From the IMG/VR virus record IMGVR_UViG_3300042397_000935, positions 1-55,230 of that record: a stretch of 55,230 nucleotides of DNA; one strand, given 5' to 3'. The stretch comes from a virus. The notes beneath the pieces are model-generated. The model searched no databases and was not told the origin of the DNA. It saw nothing but the letters and a program-made list of their open reading frames with translations. A program made the position numbers and the translations under genes. Numbering within the stretch: position 1 is the first letter of the stretch; each line of letters opens with the position of its first letter. Positions 28,068-36,785 of the stretch are shown here, in pieces.

Positions 28068-29339
28068 TTATTCGACGTATACGACTTCTATACAGTCTGG
28101 TAACAGATTCTCAATTAAAGAACCAAAACTAAATACTACCGGGAAAATGATTCGAAGTACTTCACATTCGGTTAAAGGATTCTTACCTGAAAGAATATCT
28201 GCAACCTTCTTAATGATCTTGAAGATCTTACCGACGATAGGGAACTGATTTAAAATTGCGGCAGGAGCTTTTTCAAGGATCTCGTTGATCTTTACAATCA
28301 AACCGCCCTTAAAGAAACGACGAGCCTTTTCAATAAACTCCTTAACAGCATCTTCCAGTTCATGAAAAATGTCTTCCTTCATGACGATATCTCTCTTGTT
28401 TCTATCAACATCAATAAGATCGCCAACGGTTCCAATAAGTGGAATACGAATTGCTAGGATCTTTTCAATCACCTCATCAAGTAGTTTCTCACCAAGATCC
28501 TCAGCTGCTTTGCCAGATAAGACATCTTCTTTTGCCTTCTTAATCTTGGCTTTATATTCAGCAACCATCTTATCGAACGCCTGTTCGACGGTGATTGTAG
28601 GATCTACGGCAGCGGTGATCAGATCATAGATCGGCTTACCGATAATCGGAATGTTTTTTACTACTTTGGCTATAGCCTCGGCAACCGCACCAATAAAATC
28701 ATTGATAAGCTTATTGAACCAGTTCTTTACTTTATGCCAAACCTCTTCGGCCTCAAGATCAGGAGACTTAATTCCAAGACTGCCATCAAACGTAGATTCA
28801 ATACCAAGGAACTTCTTTACTTCTTCAAGATCTTCTTTAAGAGCAGCCTTTATCTTTCTTTGGCCATCTTTCGTGAACATATCAATAATTAACGGATCAT
28901 ACTTGTATGGATTGCCGTTAGCATCTATTAGTGTTGCAGTTCCAAGAAAGGGGATTGGAACAATAAACGGATTCGGAACACCAAGAAGTTTGGCAACATC
29001 CAAAAGGATCTCTACAATACTCTTTTTAAAATATTCCTCGATGTCCTTGAATAGTTCACGTGCTCTATATCGGTATTCAAGTTCTTTTGACTTTAGTGTT
29101 TGAAACGGATCAGTCGTAACACCTTCAATCGGCTTCATTACTTGTTCAATTGCAACGGCTGCTGCAATCAAAGCAAGTGAGCATTCATCATCTAGATCTA
29201 AATTTGGTGCAGACAAGTTAAGTCTGCCCATTGTTCTACCAATGTTTTTAAAATAAGCGTCTAATTCTTTTTTTCCAATCTTACCATCTGCCGGACATTC
29301 TAGCTTTGGAATCTTTGGAAGTTGGATAGTAATTGTCAT
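28068..29339 (-). CDS. Uncharacterised protein with repeated IPxIG helices
   Basis: 423 residues, highly charged and helical. Short hydrophobic segments IPFLGTATLID, IPIIGKPIYDLI, IPLIGTVGDLID and FPIVGKIFKIIKKV recur between amphipathic helices rich in Lys and Glu. No family recognised. It sits between gp25 and the gp5-like spike and overlaps the latter by ATGA, so it is probably a baseplate or hub component, perhaps one that touches the membrane during penetration. No signal peptide is seen. Confidence 0.6.
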   Translation of the reverse strand: MTITIQLPKIPKLECPADGKIGKKELDAYFKNIGRTMGRLNLSAPNLDLDDECSLALIAAAVAIEQVMKPIEGVTTDPFQTLKSKELEYRYRARELFKDIEEYFKKSIVEILLDVAKLLGVPNPFIVPIPFLGTATLIDANGNPYKYDPLIIDMFTKDGQRKIKAALKEDLEEVKKFLGIESTFDGSLGIKSPDLEAEEVWHKVKNWFNKLINDFIGAVAEAIAKVVKNIPIIGKPIYDLITAAVDPTITVEQAFDKMVAEYKAKIKKAKEDVLSGKAAEDLGEKLLDEVIEKILAIRIPLIGTVGDLIDVDRNKRDIVMKEDIFHELEDAVKEFIEKARRFFKGGLIVKINEILEKAPAAILNQFPIVGKIFKIIKKVADILSGKNPLTECEVLRIIFPVVFSFGSLIENLLPDCIEVVYVE

Positions 29340-30028
29340 CCATTAAGCCCGATTACGGTGCCTTGAATATTAACAACACCATTTGCCGATTTTATGTTAA
29401 TATCTTTATTACAAGCAATTTCAATTTTACCCTCAACTGAAACGATTTGCAAGTCCCCCTTAATAACACTAATCGAATGGTCATTCATAGTCACACTCGC
29501 CGAGTCTTTCATTGATTTTGTGATGATAGTTCCGTCCGGAAAGATCTCTACATATGAACCAGATTTGTGGTAAATATGAATGCGCTCTGCTCTTGGCGTA
29601 TCATCAAGTTCTAAAACGTGACCCGACTCTGTAGTAATCGTCTTATTGTAAGGATACTTGGCAGCGTATTCACTTTTCTTTTCATATAATTCATCAACAT
29701 ATTCTTTTTGCACGGGTCCATTGCCACGAGCGTAACTCGAGACTGAGTGGTTGCTATCATCTACTGCATACGGGAAACTACCAATGATGTATGATAGTTT
29801 TGAGTCGACACGGAATCCAAATACCTTTGAGTCTATACTTAAACCGACTGCCGATGTTCCTATTCCCTTAGCATTTGCGCCAGTTGTAGGCATAGAAACA
29901 TGACACCAGAATAAGTTGGCATTAGATTCTAGAGAGTGCCCGATAAGTTCCTTTACCTTGACACGACCCATCTTTAGCGGATCGTCAATGTCAACAACTT
30001 CACCTTGAAACCAGCGTTCAATATCCAT
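29336..30028 (-). CDS. gp5: gp5-like baseplate spike without lysozyme domain
   Basis: 230 residues against 575 in T4. Residues 1-105 form an OB-fold like gp5/VgrG (WFQGEVVDIDDPLKMGRVKV, KELIGHS, FWCHVSMPTTGA). After a linker, residues 150-230 are a beta-helix spike (SGHVLELDDTPRAERIHIYH, INIKSANGVVNIQG). The lysozyme domain that T4 gp5 carries between these parts is missing. Located next to the gp27-like hub, as expected for the spike that caps the tail tube. Peptidoglycan cutting may be done by the hub proteins at 36785 and 38896. Confidence 0.85.
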   Translation of the reverse strand: MDIERWFQGEVVDIDDPLKMGRVKVKELIGHSLESNANLFWCHVSMPTTGANAKGIGTSAVGLSIDSKVFGFRVDSKLSYIIGSFPYAVDDSNHSVSSYARGNGPVQKEYVDELYEKKSEYAAKYPYNKTITTESGHVLELDDTPRAERIHIYHKSGSYVEIFPDGTIITKSMKDSASVTMNDHSISVIKGDLQIVSVEGKIEIACNKDINIKSANGVVNIQGTVIGLNG

Positions 30029-30039
30029 TCATAATTCCT

Positions 30040-31320
30040 TTATACAAGAGTCTCGGCTTTTGGTGCAGCTCCACCATAACCATCCTTAACGATCTCCAAT
30101 CCCTGCATATACTCAGCGCCTTCACCAAACGTTAACGTATGGCGGCATTTAGTTACCAGATAGTTACCGGCCAACATGGCATTCGTATCAACATTCGGCC
30201 TATCTTCACCAAGCGTCAAGGCATTAAACTCCGGAATCTTTGCAGTAATTACATCACCGATAGTTATAGTCGTATCGCCATAGATAGTAATGTGCGCAAT
30301 GGTATTAAACAGGAATGATAGATAGTATGGTCTGATAGCAGCGGCATATGCTGACTCTGATGTTTCAGTCATCGGATCATAACGAACTATGAATATTTTA
30401 CCTTCATTTTTTGCCAACTCATTTTGTGCGGCAGCCGAAGATGATTCGGAACCCTTGTTTAATTGGACAAAATTTAATCGTTTTGGATCTACATCGATAG
30501 GTGTAAGCTCTTGCGTAATTATATCAAGCTTTTTTACAGAGATCTTACCAGCACCGAGTGCACGTGTGACGTTTGCATTGCCGGTCTGAATAGATTTAAA
30601 TGCTAAGATGTTTCTCCATTTCGTGCCGGCATTACTGACATCTGCAACAGCAGCCTGAGTAAAATACTTATCACCGATCTTTGTAAGACCGTCCTTGATA
30701 AGTCCTTCGAAAGACTTGAAGTGATAGCCTTTACTGTTTTCATAGAATAGGAAACAATGGCCATTATATTCGGCTGATATAGCCTTCAGTCTGACCTCAT
30801 CTATGGCTGTAAATGGATTGACTACGGTAAAGTTGAATCCATGAAGACCTTGTGTCTTTTCTGGGAAGAAGTTCTTCTTTGATTCTACAAGTCTTAATAG
30901 TGCACCGATCATCGTCTCGCAGTCGATCTTCTCCTTCACAAGAGAAAGATTCTTGATCTCTGATGACTTAAGTGCCTCCTTAGAAACACATGTGATTTTA
31001 TAGACGAGCCCTTTATCATCTGGTGTAGCATTTGCTGGGTCGACGATAATAGGGTAAAAGGTGTACTTTACAGATGCCTCTGCATTGTCTTCGTATGTAT
31101 TGAATTCAATATCGATGCTTTGTTCAAGGAAGTTAAAGTGGTCGAATATACCGACTTTATCAGAGATGACAAACTCTGCAATTGTGGTTGGCTCAAGTAC
31201 GCTCTCGTAGATATCGGCTCTTGCACAGTACGGTGTTAGCCCGAGACGTCTTCCACCAGGAACACTCATCTCAAACGTAATAAGCTTAAATTTGCCTTCA
31301 CGAAATTGTGTTGCTATCAT
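30040..31320 (-). CDS. gp27: Baseplate hub protein, gp27-like
   Basis: 426 residues. The text (YCARADIYESVLEPTTIAEF, FDHFNFLEQSIDIEF, SIQTGNANVTRALGAGKIS, YLVTKCRHTLTFG) fits the gp27/VgrG N-terminal hub fold that joins the tube to the spike; the last segment matches typical hub C-termini. Order gp53-gp27-gp5 and a 4-nt ATGA overlap with gp53 support this. Direct sequence similarity to T4 gp27 is weak, so the name is by analogy. Confidence 0.7.
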   Translation of the reverse strand: MIATQFREGKFKLITFEMSVPGGRRLGLTPYCARADIYESVLEPTTIAEFVISDKVGIFDHFNFLEQSIDIEFNTYEDNAEASVKYTFYPIIVDPANATPDDKGLVYKITCVSKEALKSSEIKNLSLVKEKIDCETMIGALLRLVESKKNFFPEKTQGLHGFNFTVVNPFTAIDEVRLKAISAEYNGHCFLFYENSKGYHFKSFEGLIKDGLTKIGDKYFTQAAVADVSNAGTKWRNILAFKSIQTGNANVTRALGAGKISVKKLDIITQELTPIDVDPKRLNFVQLNKGSESSSAAAQNELAKNEGKIFIVRYDPMTETSESAYAAAIRPYYLSFLFNTIAHITIYGDTTITIGDVITAKIPEFNALTLGEDRPNVDTNAMLAGNYLVTKCRHTLTFGEGAEYMQGLEIVKDGYGGAAPKAETLV

Positions 31321-32147
31321 TGTTTAAGTTGCTCAATAAATGATTTTTCGATATCTGGTACATAACCAGACTTGACCATAGTGATGTACTTCTTTAATTC
31401 GTTCTGTTCTTCTTCGTAGTCGTATGCAGATACGGGTGCCCAGAAATCATTTTCGCCTGCTGTAATGTTTTCATTTAACACCGTAACTACAGAGATCTTA
31501 TCTGCTACAGAGACTTCAAATGCACCTTCTACATGCTGTACAATCAATATGCCGGCATCTGTATCTTTTGATACGAGAACACCTGTTGCATTGGTAGATG
31601 GTTGGCTAACAATATCACCAATGTTAAATGACGAGATATCAGCTGTTACTGTTAGTTGAACAATACGATTCGTAGAGACTATCCAATCTTCCTTGACACG
31701 CTCGTAACCAACGATCTGGAAGGTATTGTTTAGTTTTGGTTTCCAATACTTCTTAATATTAGAAGCAAGATTCTCGTATACTGTTTCAGAGATTAGACTC
31801 TCATCAGGAGCCCAATCGTTTCTGTAAAACATAATCTTACTTCTGGCTATTTCTGCTGATCCATACTTTCCGACAATATACTTCTTGAAGTCATCCTGTG
31901 ACTTATAGTAATCGTGGTATGGATCAACGATCTCGTTGGCCATATAGACTAACCAGTCATATTGCGATGAGTTATAATAGTTAAATGATAGTATATCCGG
32001 TCTTGTCGTGCCTTCCTGAAGAACATAATCAAAGTTGACATAGATGTCTTTCTTTGTCTGATCCGTAAAGTCAACGCGCGCCATAATATTCTTGGCAGGT
32101 ACGCCATTATAGTCTACAAGTGGGAATCTATTAAAGTATTTACCCAT
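31317..32147 (-). CDS. gp53: Baseplate wedge protein gp53
   Basis: 276 residues from ATG 32147, giving the typical MGKYFNRFPLVDYNG start; the in-frame TTG nine codons upstream lies inside gp48 and is less likely. Conserved gp53 text: PDILSFNYYNSSQYDWLVYM, NEIVDPYHDYYKSQDDF. Between residues about 165 and 245 an extra beta module (FNIGDIVSQPSTNATGVLVS) is inserted, as in cyanophage gp53. Gp53 completes the wedge. Confidence 0.9.
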   Translation of the reverse strand: MGKYFNRFPLVDYNGVPAKNIMARVDFTDQTKKDIYVNFDYVLQEGTTRPDILSFNYYNSSQYDWLVYMANEIVDPYHDYYKSQDDFKKYIVGKYGSAEIARSKIMFYRNDWAPDESLISETVYENLASNIKKYWKPKLNNTFQIVGYERVKEDWIVSTNRIVQLTVTADISSFNIGDIVSQPSTNATGVLVSKDTDAGILIVQHVEGAFEVSVADKISVVTVLNENITAGENDFWAPVSAYDYEEEQNELKKYITMVKSGYVPDIEKSFIEQLKQ

Positions 32148-33396
32148 TTTTTCTAACCCCAGGCTGTACGCCAATGCCAGATGTTCCTGTACCTTGACTT
32201 ACACCTTCATATACTGATCGTGTTGCCTCTTTGCCTGCTTCTATAACTGGCGTCAGACCAAGTCTATCTGCACCCTTCTCGAGAGCATCTTTGAATTGCT
32301 CAAGTTTATCTTCGCGCTCACCACTTGTTAGGCCGTAGTCTTTTGCTGTCTGGATCTCAGTTTCAAGCATTTGTAGTTCAAGCTGAATCATGGTAGGTTC
32401 TCTTGTTCCAGCAAAGAACGACGGAAGACCAGCCGGTGCATAGTTAATCGATACACTTTTAATCAGACACTTCTTAAATTTGATAAGATCATCACCCCAT
32501 GGCATTAGTCTAATCTCAACCATTGGAGGATATTGAAGTGCTGCTGTACCGGTGGTGCTATAGTCTGGTAAAGAGTTCTTTTTGATCTCTTTGATAATAG
32601 CCTTAAGGTTTCTGCTCTCTTGAGGATTGCGTGGTGCAAATGTCCACTGAAACGTATGTGTTCTCAGATCGACACCAGAAAAGAGTGCTTGTAAGTGCGG
32701 GTTAGGAACTGCGCCAAGTGCTTGTCCTAATGCATCTGCTGCACTGCCTTCAAAAGCTTGCGCAAGAGCACCGTATAAAATGGCAAACTCTGTGCCTTGT
32801 ACGCTTGTTCCAGCACCTCTTAGAAGATCTACACCAAGATCAGCAAGTCCGCCTGCTTTAGCACCAAGTGCCTTTGGATTGACGTCAAGATCAAAGTTTT
32901 CTTTAAGATCTCTTGGAATAGGAAGTTGAATAGTCTTGAATCTTTTAAAGACAGCTGCCATCTGAGGACTTGGGCGTTCATAGCTTTGGAAGTCCAATGA
33001 CATATAGTATTTGCCCATTTGATCTGGGAACTGCATTACTTCAGCGTTTTTAATGCTCGACTCGTTAATCTTTTGTACAGCATCTAACGTTGTCTCTGCT
33101 TCACCCGCCAAAAGACGGTTTTCAATCTCTTTAGGTGTAACGCGGTTTTGTTCGGCTGTAGAGCTCTTAAAGAAGTCATCTGCTCTGCCGTTAGAGAAGG
33201 CATCACCGAATCGTGCAGATAGTTCCCCTGCAACAGAATCAGATAAGCCGATTTTCTTTAGACCCTTTGCAAAAGCATCTTCTACGGCGTTCTCTAATTT
33301 CTGTTCAACCTTGTTGATAGCCTTGTTAATCAGTCTATTAGCAATACCGCCCTGATCTTTTTTGAAACTTTTTATATTAAGATTAATAAGTGCCAT
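32140..33396 (-). CDS. gp48: Baseplate tail tube cap gp48
   Basis: 418 residues from ATG 33396 (MALINLNIKSFKKDQGG), preferred over an upstream in-frame ATG at 33480 that lies across the divergent promoter and inside gp4. The core (FQWTFAPRNPQESRNLKAII then KSVSINYAPAGLPSFFAGTR) matches gp48, whose fold relates to the tail tube protein. N-terminal helices and C-terminal tail are longer than in T4. Gp48 is the cap on which the tube starts. Late promoter directly upstream. Confidence 0.85.
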   Translation of the reverse strand: MALINLNIKSFKKDQGGIANRLINKAINKVEQKLENAVEDAFAKGLKKIGLSDSVAGELSARFGDAFSNGRADDFFKSSTAEQNRVTPKEIENRLLAGEAETTLDAVQKINESSIKNAEVMQFPDQMGKYYMSLDFQSYERPSPQMAAVFKRFKTIQLPIPRDLKENFDLDVNPKALGAKAGGLADLGVDLLRGAGTSVQGTEFAILYGALAQAFEGSAADALGQALGAVPNPHLQALFSGVDLRTHTFQWTFAPRNPQESRNLKAIIKEIKKNSLPDYSTTGTAALQYPPMVEIRLMPWGDDLIKFKKCLIKSVSINYAPAGLPSFFAGTREPTMIQLELQMLETEIQTAKDYGLTSGEREDKLEQFKDALEKGADRLGLTPVIEAGKEATRSVYEGVSQGTGTSGIGVQPGVRKNG

Positions 33397-33425
33397 TGGC
33401 TTCTCTTTTATTTTCTGTTCGATTC

Positions 33426-33433
33426 TATTTATA
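33426..33433 (-). promoter_or_regulatory. Late promoter, leftward half of a two-way element
   Basis: Minus strand TATAAATA within the 14-bp palindrome 33425-33438. Expected start about 33420, giving a 24-nt leader with an AGAGAAG ribosome site before gp48. Confidence 0.75.
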
Positions 33434-33437
33434 AATA
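33430..33437 (+). promoter_or_regulatory. Late promoter, rightward half of a two-way element
   Basis: Plus strand TATAAATA sharing four bases with the leftward copy. The gp4 ATG at 33442 is only 5 nt beyond, so the mRNA would be leaderless or nearly so. Confidence 0.65.
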
Positions 33438-33441
33438 GAAA

Positions 33442-33885
33442 ATGGCATATAAAGGAAAGTTTCAACCAAGGAACCCTCAAAAGTATCTTGGTGATCCGAC
33501 AAATATTATCTACAGAAGTAGGTGGGAACTAAAATTCATGGGATGGTTAGATAGTCATCCTGGTGTAGTGCAATGGGGAAGTGAAGAACTAATCATTCCT
33601 TATAGATCTCCTATTGACGGCAGAATCCATAGATACTTCCCTGACTTTACTGTCAAGAAGAAGACACCTGACGGTAAAATAGATACCGTTATTATAGAGA
33701 TTAAACCAAAAGCACAGTGTTCACCTCCTAAAGTACAGTCTGGCAAACCTAATAAGCGGTATATTACTGAGGTCCAGACGTGGGGGATAAATAGTAGCAA
33801 ATGGGAAGCTGCAACTAACTATTGCAAAGATCGAGGATGGAAGTTCGAGATCTTAACGGAAATTGAACTAGGAATCACGTTTTAA
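33442..33885 (+). CDS. gp4: Head completion protein gp4
   Basis: 147 residues, as T4 gp4 (150). The sequence MAYKGKFQPRNPQKYLGDPT, IIYRSRWELKFMGWLDSHPG and the acidic-Lys nuclease-like core (YFPDFTVKK, VIIEIKPKAQC) are diagnostic. The family acts when the filled head is closed before tail joining. An in-frame stop lies just upstream of the ATG, so no longer start exists, and no ribosome site precedes it. The stop overlaps the next ATG as TAATG. Confidence 0.92.
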   Translation: MAYKGKFQPRNPQKYLGDPTNIIYRSRWELKFMGWLDSHPGVVQWGSEELIIPYRSPIDGRIHRYFPDFTVKKKTPDGKIDTVIIEIKPKAQCSPPKVQSGKPNKRYITEVQTWGINSSKWEAATNYCKDRGWKFEILTEIELGITF

Positions 33886-34484
33886 TGGCAACAGTGTTCG
33901 ACACAATCATTACACAGGGTGTTCGTGCTGGACAGATACCTGCACGTACGCAGCAAGCCCGTGACTGGTTTCGTGACACTGCACAAAAGATCTCACGTAT
34001 AAACGAACGTGAGCTCATGAGGGGTGACCAGTCAAGGTTGCAATCAAGACTAATCATCGGCCAGATGTATATGTTCTATTACGATCCTAAGTGGAAAGAT
34101 GAACTAGCATATTATGACAGGTTTCCATTGGTATTTCCGTTTCGTAAGGTGCCAGGTGGATTCTATGGTTTGAACCTACACTACCTTCCACCACAACTTC
34201 GTGCAAGACTGATGGATGGACTATATGACTATGCCAACAACACACGATATGACGAGTCTACTAAGATTAAGATGAACTACTCGCTTCTACAGTCGGTATC
34301 GAAGCTTAAGTTCTTTGAACCATGCGTAAAGCATTATCTTGACGACCACGTACGTTCTAGGTTCATGTACATTTACCCGTCTGAATGGGACGTTGCTTTG
34401 TTCTTGCCAACAGAACGCTTTGTCAAACAGACTAAGACTCAGGTATGGAGTCAATCAAAGAAGATGCTAGGGGTTAGGAAGTAA
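33885..34484 (+). CDS. Conserved T4-like protein next to gp4 (gp2 position)
   Basis: 199 residues with conserved-looking text MYMFYYDPKWKDELAYYDRF, PLVFPFRKVPGGFYGLNLHY and many aromatic and basic residues. It follows gp4 with a TAATG overlap. In T4 the neighbours of gene 4 are genes 2 and 53, so the DNA end protector gp2 is a candidate by synteny, but I cannot confirm this from sequence. Likely a virion DNA-end or neck protein. Confidence 0.6.
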   Translation: MATVFDTIITQGVRAGQIPARTQQARDWFRDTAQKISRINERELMRGDQSRLQSRLIIGQMYMFYYDPKWKDELAYYDRFPLVFPFRKVPGGFYGLNLHYLPPQLRARLMDGLYDYANNTRYDESTKIKMNYSLLQSVSKLKFFEPCVKHYLDDHVRSRFMYIYPSEWDVALFLPTERFVKQTKTQVWSQSKKMLGVRK

Positions 34485-35887
34485 TGTCAAATCGATTTCA
34501 ACCTATTGTCGAAGGCCAAAGAACTGCCAGTCCTAGTAATTATGATGGGCGTGGAAGAAAGGGTGGCACTTCAAACTTAAAAGCTGATGCGCAAAACAGA
34601 AGAACAGCTGATGCCACAATAAGAGCCAATCAAAATTATAACTTATGGTTATTAGAACCAGAAGGAACAAAAGCTCTTAACCAAAGAATAAATGAAATCA
34701 AAAATGCAGCTGGCGCGCGTGGCGCTGGAGCGGGTGACGCGATTAGACGCCAAGCCGAAACAGATTTGAGAAATGCTTATGTTCCTGTAAGGGTGAAAAA
34801 AATCTTAGCAGATGAAGAAAAGCCAGTACGCAGTGATAGATCTTCACAACAAGTTGTAAGTAACGCAAAGCCGGCAGCGCAGCAAACGCCAAAGCCGTTT
34901 GATTTTTCAACGGCACCGAAGCCAAGCGATCAAGAACTCGAACCTAGTAATGCCGCTGTTGTAAACCAAGCAGATAGAACGCAAACTGCCGGTGCAGCAT
35001 CAAAGCAAGTTTTCAACCTCAACAGCTTTTTAACAGAAGTTCTTAATCAAGACGTACTGCCGTCTCACTCGTATCTTGTAACTTTTGCACCGTTCAGAAA
35101 TGGGTTTCCTGAAAACCAACCACTAACAAACTTCGTAACAAACAAAAGAAGTACGTTGGTCATGAGATGTGAAAACGTTATCCTTCCAACGCCGTCATTG
35201 CTTGAGGAAGAGAACATTCGTAGATACGGATATGGTCCTGTAGAGAAGGTTCCATATGGTGTCCAGTTCAGTGATGTGTCTATGACATGGTTAGTTGACA
35301 GTAAGTCTGAGATAATCGACTTTATGCATCAATGGATGAACACGATTGTTTCCCACGATTCACCAGGTATAAGCGGAGATGGAACCACAATCAGCAATTC
35401 ATCGTACCGAGATAAGCTTGGCGGTTACTCACCGTTTGAAGTCGGATACAAAGACGCATATACTAATCCTATCGTCAGGATTTACGTATATAATAGACAA
35501 CAACAAGTCGTAACTGAATATGAAATGTTTGATGTCTTCCCAATGAATATTCAATCGATAAATCTTTCATGGTCAGATGAGAATCAGATCCAGAAGCTTA
35601 CCGTTAATTTTGCATATGTAAATATGAGAATGAAAGCTCCTCAAAAAGTATCTGACCAAGTATCTTATGATAACCTTGAAGCCTTAGTTAGCCCATACGA
35701 GGAGAGAAGACAGCCAACCGATAAGGGTGGGGCGGCTGCATCCGATGCTGCCGGATCTCCTACTGGTGAAAACATTACGACGACTGCAAACGCATCTCGT
35801 CCAAATGCAACCGAATCTAAACAAACCGCTCCTACCGGAGTAATCGTACCACCTAATTCACCACAGAATAGAGTTCTTGGTCCTTAA
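34484..35887 (+). CDS. gp54: Tail tube initiator, gp54-like
   Basis: 467 residues. The first 170 are low-complexity Gln/Ala/Asn-rich. Residues 185-400 are a tube-type domain (VLPSHSYLVTFAPFRNGFPE, STLVMRCENVILPTPSLLEE, VSMTWLVDS, IQSINLSWSDENQIQKLTV), the gp19/gp48/gp54 fold. The tail (PATNA/TPTG-rich) is disordered. Probably gp54, which primes tube assembly on gp48. Coupled upstream by TAATG; the next gene has its own GGAG site. Confidence 0.75.
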   Translation: MSNRFQPIVEGQRTASPSNYDGRGRKGGTSNLKADAQNRRTADATIRANQNYNLWLLEPEGTKALNQRINEIKNAAGARGAGAGDAIRRQAETDLRNAYVPVRVKKILADEEKPVRSDRSSQQVVSNAKPAAQQTPKPFDFSTAPKPSDQELEPSNAAVVNQADRTQTAGAASKQVFNLNSFLTEVLNQDVLPSHSYLVTFAPFRNGFPENQPLTNFVTNKRSTLVMRCENVILPTPSLLEEENIRRYGYGPVEKVPYGVQFSDVSMTWLVDSKSEIIDFMHQWMNTIVSHDSPGISGDGTTISNSSYRDKLGGYSPFEVGYKDAYTNPIVRIYVYNRQQQVVTEYEMFDVFPMNIQSINLSWSDENQIQKLTVNFAYVNMRMKAPQKVSDQVSYDNLEALVSPYEERRQPTDKGGAAASDAAGSPTGENITTTANASRPNATESKQTAPTGVIVPPNSPQNRVLGP

Positions 35888-35904
35888 CATAATGGAGTAT
35901 TATA

Positions 35905-36612
35905 ATGCCTTTACCAAAAATTGATCAGCCGCTATTTGATATGGTCATCCCTTCAACAGGGAAGAAGGTCACATTCAGACCTTTCCTTGTCAAAGAAGAA
36001 AAGATCCTTTTAATTGCACAACAAAGTGGCAATGACAGTGAAATCATCAGAGCTATCAAGCAGATCCTGAACAACTGTATCCAAGACGATCTAGATCTAG
36101 ATACATTGGCTATCTTTGATATCGAGTACGCCTTCCTTAAGTTACGTGCTAAGTCCGTTAATAACGTTGTAAAGCTTTCTTATCGTGATACAGAAGATGA
36201 TGAAGTGTACAACTTTGATCTGGATCTTGATACTATCGAGATTGATATGCCAGAAAGAATCAACTCAAAGATCAAAATCACTGATAACGTTGGCATGACA
36301 ATGAAATATCCATCGGCATCTATCACTGATAAGATGGGTGGATTCGATAATGAGGTCGATCTAATGACCTTCTTTATTGTCAACTGTATCGATACGATCT
36401 ATGACGAAGATAGCGTATACGTTGCTGACGACTTCAGTGAACAAGAGATCTCTGAATTCTTAGATGGTCTTGATGTCAAGACATTTGAAAAGATTCGTGA
36501 GTTCTTTGAAAGTGTTCCACGCTTATACCATAAGATTGAATATACCAACAAAGCCGAGAGTCCACGTTCGATTGAATTGACGAGTCTCAAAGATTTTTTT
36601 ATGTGGGGCTGA
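35905..36612 (+). CDS. gp26: Baseplate hub assembly protein gp26
   Basis: 235 residues, T4 gp26 family (T4_baseplate domain). Typical start: PLFDMVIPSTGKKVTFRPFL, VKEEKILLIAQQSGND. It ends SLKDFFMWG. The last codons run over a T TTT TTT heptamer at 36594-36600, and a second frame coding the gp51-like peptide opens in -1 here. ATG 35905 follows a GGAG ribosome site. It acts as a hub assembly factor. Confidence 0.88.
   Translation: MPLPKIDQPLFDMVIPSTGKKVTFRPFLVKEEKILLIAQQSGNDSEIIRAIKQILNNCIQDDLDLDTLAIFDIEYAFLKLRAKSVNNVVKLSYRDTEDDEVYNFDLDLDTIEIDMPERINSKIKITDNVGMTMKYPSASITDKMGGFDNEVDLMTFFIVNCIDTIYDEDSVYVADDFSEQEISEFLDGLDVKTFEKIREFFESVPRLYHKIEYTNKAESPRSIELTSLKDFFMWG
36594..36600 (+). promoter_or_regulatory. 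Candidate -1 ribosomal frameshift site
   Basis: In the gp26 frame the heptamer reads T TTT TTT, an ideal slippery sequence. A -1 slip replaces the last three gp26 residues with the gp51-like peptide frame and gives an extended fusion protein of about 295 residues. The GTG available for separate initiation at 36603 has no ribosome site in front of it. Confidence 0.6.
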
Positions 36613-36785
36613 GTCACACAACCCTAGCAAGATACTATTCAATGGTATTTTCTTTGGCTCAGCATCATAAATATTCAATCAGTGAAATTGAAGGTTTGAT
36701 ACCATACGAGAGAGATCTCTATGTTGATATGTTATTGGAGTTCTTAGAACAGCAGAAGCAAGAGATAGAGAGTAGAAAAACGTAA
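36603..36785 (+). CDS. gp51-like hub assembly peptide (possible gp26 fusion)
   Basis: 60 residues if it starts at GTG 36603. It holds HTTLARYYSMVFSLAQHHKY and IEGLIPYERDLYVDMLLEFL, a short helical protein commonly seen beside gp26 in T4-like phages, sometimes named gp51. It overlaps gp26 by 10 nt in the -1 frame and has no good ribosome site, so it is probably made by frameshift from gp26, in the style of tail-assembly chaperone pairs. Stop and next ATG overlap as TAATG. Confidence 0.65.
   Translation: MGLSHTTLARYYSMVFSLAQHHKYSISEIEGLIPYERDLYVDMLLEFLEQQKQEIESRKT

Noticed and set aside
28063-28072. Late-like octamer AATAAATA before gp25
   Set aside because: One mismatch to the consensus and the upstream gene continues into this region; too weak to call.
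32148-32174. TTG start for gp53
   Set aside because: ATG at 32147 gives the normal family N-terminus.
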